Assembly (NCBI RefSeq): GCF_902497745.1
Contig: NZ_CABVHJ010000005.1
Coordinates: 186,001-250,000, forward strand
DNA length: 64,000 bases
Direction of reading: 5' to 3'
From: Pseudomonas fluorescens
GTDB lineage: Bacteria; Pseudomonadota; Gammaproteobacteria; Pseudomonadales; Pseudomonadaceae
The notes beneath the pieces were generated by a model. That model was not told where the DNA came from. It searched no databases and worked only from the letters and a program-made list of their open reading frames with translations. Made by a program: the position numbers and the translations under genes. Shown here piece by piece: positions 30,528 to 41,073 of the stretch (position 1 is the stretch's first letter; each line of letters opens with the position of its first letter).

Positions 30528-30541
30528 TTCAAGTGGTATTA
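30528..30541. promoter_or_regulatory. Second NagR-type operator
   Basis: TTCAAGTGGTATTA, the inverted copy of 30450-30463 (14 of 14 bases), about 60 bp further upstream. Two opposed sites suggest cooperative binding or looping. Confidence 0.55.
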
Positions 30542-30560
30542 GTGTCGGCCTATAAAAAGC

Positions 30561-30640
30561 AAAAGATCGCAGCCTGCGGCAGCTCCTACAGTTGAGAGTG
30601 GTATCACCTCTGTAGGAGCTGCCGCAGGCTGCGATCTTTT
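30561..30640. repeat. REPIN (GATCGCAGCCTGCGG type)
   Basis: AAAAGATCGCAGCCTGCGGC with AGCTCCTACAG and its exact inverted copy ending GATCTTTT, about 20 bp between arms. It lies between the L,D-transpeptidase stop and the nag promoter. Confidence 0.9.
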
Positions 30641-30674
30641 AATTTATTTTTTGCAGGTGACCAATGGTCAGGGA

Positions 30675-31190
30675 TTAAGGGCGGATTTCGACCATCGTGC
30701 CGTCCGGCACCAGATTCCACACTTCGCGCATATCAACGTTGCGCATGGCGACGCAGCCATCAGTCCAGTCCAGGGTGTGGAACAGGTCTTCCGGGGTTTC
30801 TTCCGAATCCGGCGTGCCGTGGATCATGATCATGCCGCCGGGCTCAACGCCTTCACGCCGGGCGCGGGCCGAATCGCTGATGTTCGGGTAGGAAATGTGC
30901 ATCGACAGATTGAATTTGTCGCTGGTCTTGCGCCAGTCGATCCAATAGAAACCTTCCGGTGTGCGTTTGTCGCCTTCGATCAGTTTCGGACCTTTTTTCG
31001 CGCCTTTGCCCAAAGAGATACGATAGGTTTTCAGCGGCTTGCCATCGGCGATCAGTTGCAATTGATGCGCTGACTTGAGCACCAGGACTTTTTCGATGAG
31101 CGGGGTATTCGCAGGCCCCACGGTGGTCACGAATGACGCTTGGGAGACGGTAACGAACGACAGGCAGAACAGGGCAAGCAACCAGCGCAT
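30675..31190 (-). CDS. L,D-transpeptidase family protein (YkuD domain)
   Basis: A 171-residue exported protein. MRWLLALFCLSFVTVSQA is a clear Sec signal peptide. The YkuD domain (about 35-170) carries the His in MIMIHGTPDS and the catalytic Cys in DWTDGCVAMRN. Such enzymes make 3-3 cross-links in peptidoglycan or attach Braun lipoprotein. The start is the ATG at 31190 after GGGGAA; an in-frame start 33 bp upstream would precede the signal peptide. It is monocistronic between a REPIN and the divergent-facing NUDIX gene. Confidence 0.88.
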   Translation of the reverse strand: MRWLLALFCLSFVTVSQASFVTTVGPANTPLIEKVLVLKSAHQLQLIADGKPLKTYRISLGKGAKKGPKLIEGDKRTPEGFYWIDWRKTSDKFNLSMHISYPNISDSARARREGVEPGGMIMIHGTPDSEETPEDLFHTLDWTDGCVAMRNVDMREVWNLVPDGTMVEIRP

Positions 31191-31277
31191 TGAAACGATT
31201 CCCCAGGAATGACGCAGATACATGATTTATAGGTGTTGTGCAGACGTGCTCGGGTTATCGGCTGGCCGGCGACGAAA

Positions 31278-31829
31278 TCAAGTGATGGCAGGCTGCGCAA
31301 GCGGCGGAATCGATTCCGAACGCACTGGATACGTCTCGACGCGCCGATCAGCAAAGAAGCATTCTAAGGTACGCCCCACCGTGCGGAAAGCCAGCTCGTC
31401 CCACGGAATGTCGGCTTCGTCGAATAGTTGCACTTCGAGGCTCTCGGGGCCGGCGGCAAAATCCAGATCGACCAGCTCGGCACGAAAGAACACGTGCACC
31501 TGACTGATGTGCGGCACGTCGATCAATGTATAGATGCTCAAATTGCGCACCCGGGCGCAGGCTTCCTCGGCAGTCTCGCGCACGGCGGCCTGCTCGATGG
31601 TCTCGCCGTTCTCCATGAAACCGGCGGGCAACGTCCAGTAACCGAGGCGAGGCTCGATGGCGCGACGGCAGAGCAACACTTTGGTGCCCCAGGTCGGCAC
31701 GCAGCCGGCGACGATATTGGGATTCTGATAGTGAATGGTCTGACAGCTGTCACAGACAAATCGCAGCCGCGAATCGCCTTCGGGAATGCGCTGGGTGACC
31801 GGGTTACCGCAGTGGCTGCAAAATTTCAT
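31278..31829 (-). CDS. NUDIX hydrolase with N-terminal zinc ribbon
   Basis: A 183-residue protein. Cys pairs in MKFCSHCGNPV and VCDSCQTIHYQNP form a zinc ribbon like that of NudC-type NUDIX proteins. The NUDIX box (GFMENGETIEQAAVRETAEE, then A) is complete except for Ala in place of the last Gly. It should hydrolyse a nucleoside-diphosphate derivative; the substrate is not evident. The ATG at 31829 puts the ribbon at the N-terminus. It is divergent from another NUDIX gene 147 bp away. Confidence 0.88.
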   Translation of the reverse strand: MKFCSHCGNPVTQRIPEGDSRLRFVCDSCQTIHYQNPNIVAGCVPTWGTKVLLCRRAIEPRLGYWTLPAGFMENGETIEQAAVRETAEEACARVRNLSIYTLIDVPHISQVHVFFRAELVDLDFAAGPESLEVQLFDEADIPWDELAFRTVGRTLECFFADRRVETYPVRSESIPPLAQPAIT

Positions 31830-31976
31830 GCTGGGCTTCCTGAATGCTGCGCCTATCTTGGCGTGCAGCGGTGTCGGTCGGCAAGTTGTCGTTTCGCGAC
31901 ATGGCGAGATTCGGGGGCTTGGGCGGCTGCATTGATTGGTGCATGATGCAGGGTAAGGCACAGATCGAGAACACTC

Positions 31977-32576
31977 ATGCTGGACGAGCTACTGCATAGG
32001 GTAAGCAACCACACACCGCGCACGCTGGAGACCGACACACGTTTCCCCGAGGCCGCCGTTTTGGTGCCGATCACCCGCAGTGATGAGCCGGAACTGGTGC
32101 TGACCCTGCGCGCCAGCGGGCTCTCGACCCACGGCGGTGAAGTGGCGTTCCCCGGTGGTCGCCGCGATCCGGAAGATCCGGATCTGATCTTCACGGCGCT
32201 GCGCGAAGCGGAAGAAGAAATCGGTTTGCCGCCCGGACTGGTCGAAGTCATCGGCCCGCTCAGCCCACTGATTTCCCTGCACGGCATCAAGGTCACGCCT
32301 TATGTGGGCGTCATCCCCGATTTTGTCGAATACCGCGCCAACGATGCCGAGATCGCTGCCGTCTTCAGCGTTCCGTTGGAATTCTTCCGCAAAGACCCTC
32401 GCGAGCATACCCATCGCATCGACTATCAGGGACGCAGTTGGTACGTGCCGAGTTATCGATTTGGTGAATACAAGATCTGGGGCCTTACGGCGATCATGAT
32501 CGTCGAGTTGATCAACCTGCTCTATGACGCGAAAATCAGTCTGCATGAGCCGCCGAAAAGCTTTATCAACACCTGA
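31977..32576 (+). CDS. NUDIX hydrolase, CoA pyrophosphatase-like
   Basis: A 199-residue NUDIX protein. The segment [20 protein letters not shown] plus GGRRDPED and the NUDIX box ([11 protein letters not shown]) match the CoA-pyrophosphatase subgroup (NudL), which cleaves CoA to phosphopantetheine and 3',5'-ADP. No signal peptide. The following gamma-carbonic anhydrase gene is 47 bp downstream on the same strand. Confidence 0.88.
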   Translation: MLDELLHRVSNHTPRTLETDTRFPEAAVLVPITRSDEPELVLTLRASGLSTHGGEVAFPGGRRDPEDPDLIFTALREAEEEIGLPPGLVEVIGPLSPLISLHGIKVTPYVGVIPDFVEYRANDAEIAAVFSVPLEFFRKDPREHTHRIDYQGRSWYVPSYRFGEYKIWGLTAIMIVELINLLYDAKISLHEPPKSFINT

Positions 32577-32623
32577 AGCCGTCGTTCGAGCGGCCATTCA
32601 CCGTGAGCCCTGAGGAAAACAAG

Positions 32624-33148
32624 ATGAAATACCGCCTGGGCGACGCCCGTGTCGAGACCCATCCACAGAGCTGGGTCGCCCCCAATGCCGTGCTGGTGGG
32701 CAAGGTCAAACTGGAAGAGGGCGCCAACGTCTGGTTCAACGCCGTGCTGCGTGGCGATAACGAACTGATCCTGATCGGCAAAAACAGCAACGTCCAGGAC
32801 GGCACGGTGATGCACACCGACATGGGCTATCCACTGACCATCGGCACCGGCGTGACCATCGGCCACAATGCGATGCTGCATGGCTGCACCGTCGGCGATT
32901 ACAGCCTGATCGGCATCAACGCGGTGATTCTCAACGGCGCGAAGATCGGCAAGAACTGCATCATCGGCGCCAATTCTCTGATCGGTGAAGGCAAAGAGAT
33001 TCCGGATGGTTCGCTGGTAATGGGCTCGCCGGGCAAGGTTGTGCGTGAGCTGACGGAGCCGCAGAAGAAGATGCTTGAAGCCAGCGCCGCCCACTATGTG
33101 CATAACTCGCAGCGTTATGCGCGCGATCTGGTTGAGCAGGAAGAATGA
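32624..33148 (+). CDS. Gamma-class carbonic anhydrase family protein
   Basis: A 174-residue left-handed beta-helix protein with hexapeptide repeats ([40 protein letters not shown]). The three zinc histidines are in MHTDMG, IGHNAM and LHGC. It belongs to the YrdA/PaaY gamma-CA family; hydration of CO2 is possible but many members lack measured activity. The ATG at 32624 ([11 protein letters not shown]) follows GAGG; a GTG 21 bp earlier is also in frame. It overlaps the DUF1289 gene by 4 bp (ATGA). Confidence 0.9.
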   Translation: MKYRLGDARVETHPQSWVAPNAVLVGKVKLEEGANVWFNAVLRGDNELILIGKNSNVQDGTVMHTDMGYPLTIGTGVTIGHNAMLHGCTVGDYSLIGINAVILNGAKIGKNCIIGANSLIGEGKEIPDGSLVMGSPGKVVRELTEPQKKMLEASAAHYVHNSQRYARDLVEQEE

Positions 33149-33354
33149 ACACGTCCGAAAGACCTGTAGCCTCGCCATGCGTGAATATTTGTGCGCTGGA
33201 TGAGGACGACATCTGCACGGGCTGTCAACGTACGGTCGAGGAGATCACGCGGTGGGGCCGCATGAGCAATGACGAGCGCCGGGTGGTGTTGGGGTTGTGT
33301 CATGAGCGGGCTAAGGCGAGTGGGTTGGTGTGGATGATCCCTTCGAAGTCGTGA
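33145..33354 (+). CDS. DUF1289 family small Cys-rich protein
   Basis: A 69-residue protein with [16 protein letters not shown], the C-x3-C-x7-C-x2-C signature of DUF1289, followed by [15 protein letters not shown]. The cysteines probably bind iron-sulfur or zinc. Start overlaps the carbonic anhydrase stop (ATGA), so it is translationally coupled. Function unknown. Confidence 0.9.
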   Translation: MNTSERPVASPCVNICALDEDDICTGCQRTVEEITRWGRMSNDERRVVLGLCHERAKASGLVWMIPSKS

Positions 33355-33368
33355 TCAACTTGAAAGAG

Positions 33369-33637
33369 CCCTCACCCTAACCCTCTCCCAGGGGGAGAGG
33401 GGACTGACCGGGCTGTTTGGACGAGTCACGCCGACCTGAAAATACCGCGTCGAACTCAGGATTTGAAAAGCCCCCGATCTGCTCCCTTTCCCCTCGTCCG
33501 AAGGGGAAGGGACTGACCGGGTTGATTGTTCGGTCCATACCGGCCTGCGTTCTCGAGTCGAACTCGGGATTCGATTCAACGAAGATCTGCTCCCTTCCCC
33601 CTCGCCCCCCTTGGAGGAGAGGGCTGGGGTGAGGGGG
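33369..33637. repeat. Composite ~269-bp repeat with CCCTCACCC ends, copy 2
   Basis: It begins CCCTCACCCTAACCCTCTCC and ends GGAGAGGGCTGGGGTGAGGG, an inverted pair. Inside, GGACTGACCGGG, TCGAACTC(A/G)GGATT and GATCTGCTCCCTT occur twice, so it contains two or three tandem units. It shares order and motifs with 21923-22178. It fills most of the 339-bp gap before the VUT gene. Confidence 0.75.
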
Positions 33638-33693
33638 TGGCTCTTGATCTGCGGGTCCAGTAACCTGTGCGCCAATCTGCCAGGTCGCCCGCC

Positions 33694-34161
33694 ATGATTT
33701 TCCTCATCGCCTACATCAGCAGCGTCGTGCTGATCAACTTCGCCTTCTCCAGCGCGCCACACCTGGACATCATCTGGTCGGCTTGGGGCGGCCTGGTGTT
33801 CGTGCTGCGCGATATGGTGCAAACCCGCTTCGGCCACGGCGCGATTGTCGCGATGCTGGCGGCGCTGGTGCTGTCCTACGTCACCTCTGATCCCTCCATC
33901 GCGCTGGCCAGTGCCACGGCGTTCGCGGTCTCCGAGTGCATCGACTGGCTGGTGTTCAGCATCACCAAGCGCCCATTGCGCGACCGCTTGTGGATCAGTT
34001 CGGCGCTGAGCATTCCTCTCGATACCTTCATCTTCTTCGGCATGATCGACTTGCTGACGCCGCCGGTGATCATCACCGCGCTGGCCTCCAAGTTCGCTGG
34101 CGTGACGGCTGTGTGGCTGATCATGGCCTGGCGCGATCGCAAACAGGCCGTCGCCGGCTGA
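33694..34161 (+). CDS. VUT family (queuosine-precursor type) transporter
   Basis: A 155-residue membrane protein with about five or six helices (MIFLIAYISSVVLINFAF; IVAMLAALVLSYVTSD; IALASATAFAVSECIDWLVF; PVIITALASKFAGVTAVWLI). The pattern FAVSECIDWLVFS and the short length fit the YhhQ/VUT (DUF165) family, ECF-independent uptake of preQ0/preQ1. I chose the ATG at 33694, 10 nt after an AGG; a GTG at 33667 is in frame. Confidence 0.78.
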   Translation: MIFLIAYISSVVLINFAFSSAPHLDIIWSAWGGLVFVLRDMVQTRFGHGAIVAMLAALVLSYVTSDPSIALASATAFAVSECIDWLVFSITKRPLRDRLWISSALSIPLDTFIFFGMIDLLTPPVIITALASKFAGVTAVWLIMAWRDRKQAVAG

Positions 34162-34190
34162 AGCCAAAGCCTCAGGTTCATGTAAAATGC

Positions 34191-34216
34191 CGCGCTTTCT
34201 CCCCATGGAAAGCGCG
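34191..34216 (+). promoter_or_regulatory. Hairpin in the purT leader
   Basis: CGCGCTTTC/GAAAGCGCG, a perfect 9-bp stem with an 8-nt loop, 45 bp upstream of the purT ATG and just after a TAAAAT that could be a -10 (34183-34188). It may be an operator or leader hairpin. Confidence 0.4.
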
Positions 34217-34261
34217 TCAGGCGCTGCTTTCCTCGATGATCCGCTTCTTTGAGGACCTGAG

Positions 34262-35443
34262 ATGACCCGTATCGGAACTCCATTGTCGCCAACCGCGACC
34301 CGCGTATTGCTGTGTGGCTGTGGTGAGTTGGGCAAGGAAGTGGTGATCGAGCTGCAACGCTTGGGCGTTGAAGTGATTGCCGTCGACCGCTACGCCAACG
34401 CGCCGGCCATGCAAGTCGCCCATCGCAGCCACGTGATCAACATGCTCGACGGCGCGGCCCTGCGTGCGGTGATCGAAGCTGAAAAGCCGCACTTCATCGT
34501 GCCGGAAATCGAAGCGATCGCCACTGCTACCCTGGTCGAACTGGAAGCCGAAGGCTTCACTGTGATCCCGACCGCACGCGCAGCGCAACTGACCATGAAC
34601 CGTGAAGGCATCCGTCGTCTGGCCGCTGAAGAGCTGGATCTGCCGACCTCGCCGTACCACTTCGCCGACACCTTCGAGGACTACAGCAAAGCCGTTGAGG
34701 ACCTGGGTTTCCCATGCGTCGTCAAACCGGTGATGAGCTCGTCGGGCAAAGGCCAGAGCCTGCTGCGCAGCACTGATGACGTGCAGAAAGCCTGGGATTA
34801 CGCCCAAGAGGGCGGTCGCGCCGGCAAGGGGCGGGTGATCATCGAAGGCTTCATCGATTTCGACTACGAAATCACCCTGCTGACCGTGCGCCACATTGGC
34901 GGCACCACGTTCTGCGCGCCGGTCGGTCACCGTCAGGAGAAGGGCGATTATCAGGAATCCTGGCAGCCTCAGGCCATGAGCCCGATTGCTCTGGCTGAAT
35001 CCGAGCGCGTTGCCAAAGCGGTGACTGAAGCGTTGGGTGGCCGTGGTCTGTTCGGCGTTGAGCTGTTCATCAAAGGTGATCAGGTGTGGTTCAGCGAAGT
35101 CTCGCCGCGCCCGCATGACACCGGTCTGGTGACGCTGATTTCGCAGGATCTGTCGCAGTTCGCCTTGCACGCTCGCGCAATTCTGGGCCTGCCGGTACCG
35201 CTTATCCGTCAGTTTGGGCCATCGGCTTCGGCGGTGATTCTGGTGGAAGGGCAGTCGACTCAGACCGCTTTCGCCAATCTGGGTGCTGCGTTGAGCGAGC
35301 CGGACACGGCGCTGCGTCTGTTTGGCAAGCCGGAAGTGAATGGTCAGCGCCGCATGGGCGTGGCGCTGGCGCGGGATGAGTCGATCGAGGCTGCGCGTGC
35401 CAAGGCGACCCGTGCTGCTCAGGCTGTTGTTGTAGAGCTGTAA
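34262..35443 (+). CDS. purT: Formate-dependent phosphoribosylglycinamide formyltransferase
   Basis: A 393-residue ATP-grasp enzyme that makes FGAR from GAR, formate and ATP. N-terminal [23 protein letters not shown]-grasp motifs [16 protein letters not shown] and [18 protein letters not shown], and the metal-binding end [21 protein letters not shown] are all present. Alternative third step of purine synthesis, feeding PurL. A GAGGACCTGAG site precedes the ATG. Monocistronic; a REPIN follows. Confidence 0.97.
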   Translation: MTRIGTPLSPTATRVLLCGCGELGKEVVIELQRLGVEVIAVDRYANAPAMQVAHRSHVINMLDGAALRAVIEAEKPHFIVPEIEAIATATLVELEAEGFTVIPTARAAQLTMNREGIRRLAAEELDLPTSPYHFADTFEDYSKAVEDLGFPCVVKPVMSSSGKGQSLLRSTDDVQKAWDYAQEGGRAGKGRVIIEGFIDFDYEITLLTVRHIGGTTFCAPVGHRQEKGDYQESWQPQAMSPIALAESERVAKAVTEALGGRGLFGVELFIKGDQVWFSEVSPRPHDTGLVTLISQDLSQFALHARAILGLPVPLIRQFGPSASAVILVEGQSTQTAFANLGAALSEPDTALRLFGKPEVNGQRRMGVALARDESIEAARAKATRAAQAVVVEL

Positions 35444-35456
35444 ACCGAGTCGCGAC

Positions 35457-35549
35457 ATTCGCGAGCAAGCTCGCTCCCACATGGGATTGGGTGAACACAG
35501 AATCTGTGACCAACCCCAAAACCCTGTGGGAGCGAGCTTGCTCGCGAAG
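35457..35549. repeat. REPIN (GTGGGAGCGAGC type) between purT and MFS gene
   Basis: ATTCGCGAGCAAGCTCGCTC plus CCAC, then CCTGTGGGAGCGAGCTTGCT plus CGCGAAG. Lies between convergent genes. Confidence 0.9.
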
Positions 35550-35563
35550 CTTTTGATTTTCTG

Positions 35564-36880
35564 TCAGGCAACCTGATTCAGATCGTTTCCACGCGTTTCC
35601 TTCAGACACAGCACCGCAATCAAACTCAGCACCGCCGCCGCTGACACATACCCGCCGACATAACTCAAACCACCCATCGCCACCAGTTTCTGCGCAAAGA
35701 ACGGCGCCGCCGAGGCTCCGACAATGCCGCCCAGGTTATACGCCGCCGAAGCGCCGGTATAACGCACATGGGTCGGAAACAGCTCAGGCAACAGCGCTCC
35801 CATCGGCGCAAACGTCACGCCCATCAAGAACAATTCGATGCACAAGAACAGTGCCACGCCCCAGGTCGAACCCTGAGTCAGCAACGGCTCCATCAGAAAA
35901 CCGGAAAGAACCGCCAGCACCCCACCGATGATCAGCACCGGTTTGCGCCCATAACGGTCGCTCGCCCAAGCCGACAGCGGCGTGGCGGCGGCCATGAACA
36001 GCACGGCAAAACACAGCAGGCCAAGGAACGTTTCGCGGCTGTAGCCGAGCGTGGAAACCCCGTAGCTCAGGGAAAACACCGTCGAGATATAGAACAGCGC
36101 ATAACACACCACCATGGCCGCCGCGCCCAGCAGGGTTGGCGCCCAATACTGGCTGAACAGCTCGACCAGCGGCACTTTCACCCGCTCCTGACGGGCGATG
36201 GCGTTGGCGAACACCGGGGTTTCGTGAAGTTTAAGGCGCACGTACAGGCCAACCATCACCAGCGCGGCACTGAGCAGAAACGGAATCCGCCAGCCCCAAC
36301 TGCGAAACTGCTCGTCATCGAGGGTCATGGCCAGCGTCAGGAATAAACCATTGGCCGCAAGAAAACCAATCGAAGGGCCGAGCTGCGGGAACATGCCAAA
36401 CCAGGCACGTTTGCCTTTCGGCGCGTTTTCCGTGGCGAGCAGGGCGGCACCGCCCCATTCGCCACCCAATCCCAAGCCCTGACCGAAGCGCAGCACACAT
36501 AACAGAATCGGCGCCCAGGCCCCGATGGTGGCGTAACCCGGCAGCACGCCAATCAGTGTCGTGCACACGCCCATCAACAGTAAGGATGCGACCAGCGTCG
36601 ATTTGCGCCCGATACGGTCACCAAAATGGCCGAACAACGCCGAGCCCAGCGGTCGCGCCAGAAATGCGATACCAAAGGTAAGAAACGCCGATAGCATCTG
36701 CGCCGTGCCCGACGTCTGCGGAAAGAACACCGGCCCGATCACCAGAGCAGCCGCAGTGGCGTAAACATAGAAGTCGTAGAACTCGATCGCGGTGCCGATA
36801 AAACTCGCCGTCGCCACGCGGGTGGCGGAATTCGTCGGTTGGGCAGGCGCGGTGTCGCTATAAGCGGTACTGGTCGTCAT
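35564..36880 (-). CDS. MFS transporter, metabolite:H+ symporter (MHS) type
   Basis: A 438-residue 12-helix major facilitator. The start (SATRVATASFIGTAIEFYDF YVYATAA split by the helix) and GHFGDRIGRKSTLVAS with a second DRYGRKPVLI are typical of the MHS subfamily (shikimate, alpha-ketoglutarate, proline/betaine symporters). The substrate cannot be read from sequence. The ATG at 36880 (MTTSTAYSD) follows AGGGA; an upstream start 21 bp earlier is less likely. Monocistronic. Confidence 0.88.
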   Translation of the reverse strand: MTTSTAYSDTAPAQPTNSATRVATASFIGTAIEFYDFYVYATAAALVIGPVFFPQTSGTAQMLSAFLTFGIAFLARPLGSALFGHFGDRIGRKSTLVASLLLMGVCTTLIGVLPGYATIGAWAPILLCVLRFGQGLGLGGEWGGAALLATENAPKGKRAWFGMFPQLGPSIGFLAANGLFLTLAMTLDDEQFRSWGWRIPFLLSAALVMVGLYVRLKLHETPVFANAIARQERVKVPLVELFSQYWAPTLLGAAAMVVCYALFYISTVFSLSYGVSTLGYSRETFLGLLCFAVLFMAAATPLSAWASDRYGRKPVLIIGGVLAVLSGFLMEPLLTQGSTWGVALFLCIELFLMGVTFAPMGALLPELFPTHVRYTGASAAYNLGGIVGASAAPFFAQKLVAMGGLSYVGGYVSAAAVLSLIAVLCLKETRGNDLNQVA

Positions 36881-37100
36881 GCGGTGATCCCTGACAGTCA
36901 TGAGCTCCGTTGGAGCGAATTATTATGGTCGAACACCCAGGGATGTGGGATGAGGTGCGGTCGCTGTTTCAGGTAGGAACAGTCGCCGGAGTACAACAGA
37001 AATGGCCGAAACCTGTTGGGTGCGGGGTAAGCACAAGGTTCGGCGGGGCTTGGGTAAGCGTTTCGATTATAGGAAGGAGGCTAACAATCAAACAAGAGCA

Positions 37101-37177
37101 AAAAGATCGCAGCCTGCGGCAGCTCCTACATTTGAAATGCGTTCCCCTGTAGGAGCTGCCGCAGGCTGCGATCTTTT
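37101..37177. repeat. REPIN (GATCGCAGCCTGCGG type) after the CBS-domain gene
   Basis: AAAAGATCGCAGCCTGCGGC plus AGCTCCTACA and the exact inverted copy ending GATCTTTT, 3 bp from the stop of the convergent-side gene; may serve as its terminator. Confidence 0.9.
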
Positions 37178-37180
37178 GAT

Positions 37181-38422
37181 TTATCGGGCAGGCACCAAGG
37201 CTGGCACTGAAGAGGTATGCCAAATCAGCACCTTGCTCACCCGGTTCTCCTCGGTCTCGAGAATCTCCAGCCGATAACGCCCGATCTTCAAGCAAACGGC
37301 ACTTTCCGGAATCGTCTCCAACGCTTCAGTCACCAGACCATTCAGCGTTTTCGGACCATCGCTCGGCAAATGCCAGCCCAAACACTTGTTCAATTCGCGG
37401 ATCGACGCGGCACCGTCAATGACCATGCGGCCATCGCCCTGCGGATGAATATGCGGATTATCCAGGCTGTGCTCGCTTTCAAACTCGCCGACAATTTCTT
37501 CGAGAATGTCTTCCAGCGTCACGATGCCGAGCACTTCGCCGTACTCGTCGACCACCATGCCCAGTCGGCGCTGCTGCTTGTGAAAATTCAGCAACTGCAG
37601 TTGCAGTGGTGTGCTTTCCGGCACGAAGTAAGGCTCGTAACTCGCCGCCAGGAGCGCTTCGCGGGTCAGATCGCCATTGTTCAGCAAATGTCGGATCTGC
37701 CGGGTATTGAGTACCGCTTCAACCTGATTGATGTCGCTATGGAACACCGGCAGGCGTGTGCGTTTGTTATGGCGCAGTTGTTCGATGATTTCTTCGATCG
37801 AGTCGTCGAGGTTGATGCCGTCGACGTCACTGCGCGGCACCAGAATGTCATTGACCGTGATGTTGTCCAGCGCATGAATACCCGAAACCGGGTGCGCGTG
37901 AACCGGGTGCTCCGGATCGTCGTAACGGTCAGCAGGTGAGTCATCTTCGCTTTGCTGTACGACTTGAGCCTTGCGCACAAACGGGTGCATCAGCAGGCCA
38001 CTGATGCGGCTGAGCAACCAGGCAAACGGATAAACAATCTTCAGCGGCACCGCCAGCAATGTATTGCCGAACGCCAGCACGGCATCGGGATAACGCTGGG
38101 CGACGGTACGCGGGAAGTAATCAGCAAACACCAGCAGAATTGCGCCGGCACCGAGGCACGCAGCCCATGGGCCATTTTCCTCGCAGAGGAAGATCGCCAG
38201 CAGCGTCGCGATGATCACGGCGAGGGCACGGCAAAGGGTATTGCAGAGAATCAGGCTGTCGAGCGGAAAGCTCAGCTTTGCCAGTGGTTTATCGCTGGCG
38301 CGCGAGGCAGTGCGTTGCGCGAGCAGGTGCTGCTGCGCGATTTCGACGGCGGTAAACAGCCCTGACCATAAAATCAGCAGGACAAATACCGCGAGCATCG
38401 GCCCTATGGGCAAACCGTCCAT
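37181..38422 (-). CDS. HlyC/CorC family (DUF21-CBS-CorC) membrane protein
   Basis: A 413-residue protein. Residues 1-150 form the DUF21 membrane domain (LAVFVLLILWSGLFTAVEIA). Two CBS domains follow (ITVNDILVPRSDVDGINLDD; RRLGMVVDEYGEVLGIVTLEDILEEIVGE), then the CorC_HlyC domain (DGRMVIDGAASIRELNK). This is the family implicated in Mg2+/Co2+ efflux. It lies 12 bp after the cytochrome c assembly gene, in one unit, as is usual next to ffh in Pseudomonas. Confidence 0.9.
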   Translation of the reverse strand: MDGLPIGPMLAVFVLLILWSGLFTAVEIAQQHLLAQRTASRASDKPLAKLSFPLDSLILCNTLCRALAVIIATLLAIFLCEENGPWAACLGAGAILLVFADYFPRTVAQRYPDAVLAFGNTLLAVPLKIVYPFAWLLSRISGLLMHPFVRKAQVVQQSEDDSPADRYDDPEHPVHAHPVSGIHALDNITVNDILVPRSDVDGINLDDSIEEIIEQLRHNKRTRLPVFHSDINQVEAVLNTRQIRHLLNNGDLTREALLAASYEPYFVPESTPLQLQLLNFHKQQRRLGMVVDEYGEVLGIVTLEDILEEIVGEFESEHSLDNPHIHPQGDGRMVIDGAASIRELNKCLGWHLPSDGPKTLNGLVTEALETIPESAVCLKIGRYRLEILETEENRVSKVLIWHTSSVPALVPAR

Positions 38423-38434
38423 TTATGCCGCCCG

Positions 38435-39247
38435 TCAGATGTGCAGGATGTATTCACGAACCAGTTTGCTGCCGAAATACGCCAACATCAGCAGGCAGAA
38501 ACCGGCGAGGGTCCAGCGAATAGCCTTGTGACCGCGCCAGCCGAGACGATTACGGCCCCACAGCAGCACGCTGAACACGATCCAGGCCAAGCAGGCCAGC
38601 AGGGTCTTGTGTACCAGATGCTGGGCGAACAGGTTCTCGACGAACAGCCAGCCGGAAATCAGCGACAGCGACAGCAGCGTCCAGCCGGCCCAGAGGAAAC
38701 CGAACAGCAGGCTTTCCATGGTTTGCAGCGGCGGGAAGTTCTTGATCAGCCCGGACGGGTGCTTGTGCTTGAGCTGGTGGTCTTGCACCAATAGCAGCAG
38801 GGCCTGGAACACCGCGATGGTGAACATGCCGTAGGCGAGGATCGACAACAGAATGTGCGCAAGGATGCCCGGCTCTTCATCAATGATCTGCACGGTGCCG
38901 GTGGGCGCGAACTGCGCCAGCAGCACGGTGATTGCGCCCAGCGGGAACAGCAGCACCAGCAGGTTTTCCACCGGAATGCGCGAGCAGGCGATCAGGGTCA
39001 GGGCGATCACCGCCGCCGCGATCAGGCTGGATGCGCTGAAGAAGTCCAGGCCCAGACCGATGGGTGTCAGCAAGTGGGTGAGCAGGCTGGCGGCGTGGGC
39101 CACCACGGCGAGAGCGCCGAGGCTAACCAGCAGGCGCTTGTTCGCCTTGGCGCCGGTGGCCAGACGGGTGCTCTGATAAAGGGTCGCAGCGGCATATAGA
39201 AGGGCGGCGGCGAGGGTGGTCAGCAAACTCGGTGACAAGGGGAGCAT
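38435..39247 (-). CDS. Cytochrome c assembly family (CcsA/YpjD-like) membrane protein
   Basis: A 270-residue protein with about eight helices. It matches the CcsA/YpjD family that sits beside ffh in many gamma-proteobacteria: ILAHILLSILAYGMFTIAVF with a conserved His, and FLWAGWTLLSLSLISGWLFVENLF. Role in heme handling is inferred from the family; direct function is unclear. The ATG at 39247 (MLPLSPSLLTTLAAALL) is preceded by AGGA. Divergent from ffh. Confidence 0.87.
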   Translation of the reverse strand: MLPLSPSLLTTLAAALLYAAATLYQSTRLATGAKANKRLLVSLGALAVVAHAASLLTHLLTPIGLGLDFFSASSLIAAAVIALTLIACSRIPVENLLVLLFPLGAITVLLAQFAPTGTVQIIDEEPGILAHILLSILAYGMFTIAVFQALLLLVQDHQLKHKHPSGLIKNFPPLQTMESLLFGFLWAGWTLLSLSLISGWLFVENLFAQHLVHKTLLACLAWIVFSVLLWGRNRLGWRGHKAIRWTLAGFCLLMLAYFGSKLVREYILHI

Positions 39248-39354
39248 AAATCCTGTTAGGCAAGCCCGAAAGGGGCTGAGTTTGGCATAGAACCGCCATT
39301 GCACGAAAGACTCAGGAAGCTGACAGCGAGGTGTCCGCCAGCCGCAGTCTTCGC

Positions 39355-39360
39355 TATAAT
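39355..39360 (+). promoter_or_regulatory. ffh promoter -10
   Basis: A perfect TATAAT about 98 bp before the ffh ATG; no good -35 17 bp upstream. Confidence 0.5.
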
Positions 39361-39457
39361 CCGCGACCTGCCCACGCCGCAGGCTCGCCGAGCACATGTT
39401 GATTCCGGTCTGGGCCGCCATTATCCCGGTCTACACAGGGCCTGAAAGGATCGCGCA

Positions 39458-40834
<1,377 letters not shown>

Positions 40835-40835
40835 G

Positions 40836-40970
40836 GTGTCCCGTCTCACCCATTCTGCTCGCCAAAAGCGAGCGAAACGGGTGAGGCAGGACACTAAGAC
40901 TTCGCCGGTCGTCGCACCGGCGCAGACCCTGCAAGGACGCAGGATCAACAGCAAACCCGCACTCGGCGGG
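40836..40970 (+). ncRNA. Run of four hairpins between ffh and rpsP
   Basis: Hairpin 1 (40836-40894) is a nested stem: GTGTCC/GGACAC outside, CTCACCC/GGGTGAG in the middle, CTCGC/GCGAG inside. Hairpin 2 (40903-40922) is CGCCGGT/ACCGGCG. Hairpin 3 (40928-40943) is CCTGC/GCAGG. Hairpin 4 (40956-40970) is CCCGC/GCGGG. No T tract follows, so this is not a plain terminator. It could be a structured ffh 3' UTR or a separate RNA. Confidence 0.45.
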
Positions 40971-41045
40971 AGCTGACCGGCCGTTTTCATCGACGGCTCT
41001 ATATGCAGATCTGCACGGCATGCCATAGGCGCCGGAAAAAGTCAT

Positions 41046-41073
41046 TTGCAAAAGTCCGGATATTCCTTAGAAT
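41046..41073 (+). promoter_or_regulatory. rpsP operon promoter
   Basis: TTGCAA (41046-41051), 16-bp spacer, TAGAAT (41068-41073), 73 bp before the rpsP ATG. Confidence 0.5.

Noticed and set aside
34165..34261. Purine-type riboswitch before purT
   Set aside because: Only one simple hairpin is visible; the three-way junction of a purine riboswitch is absent.
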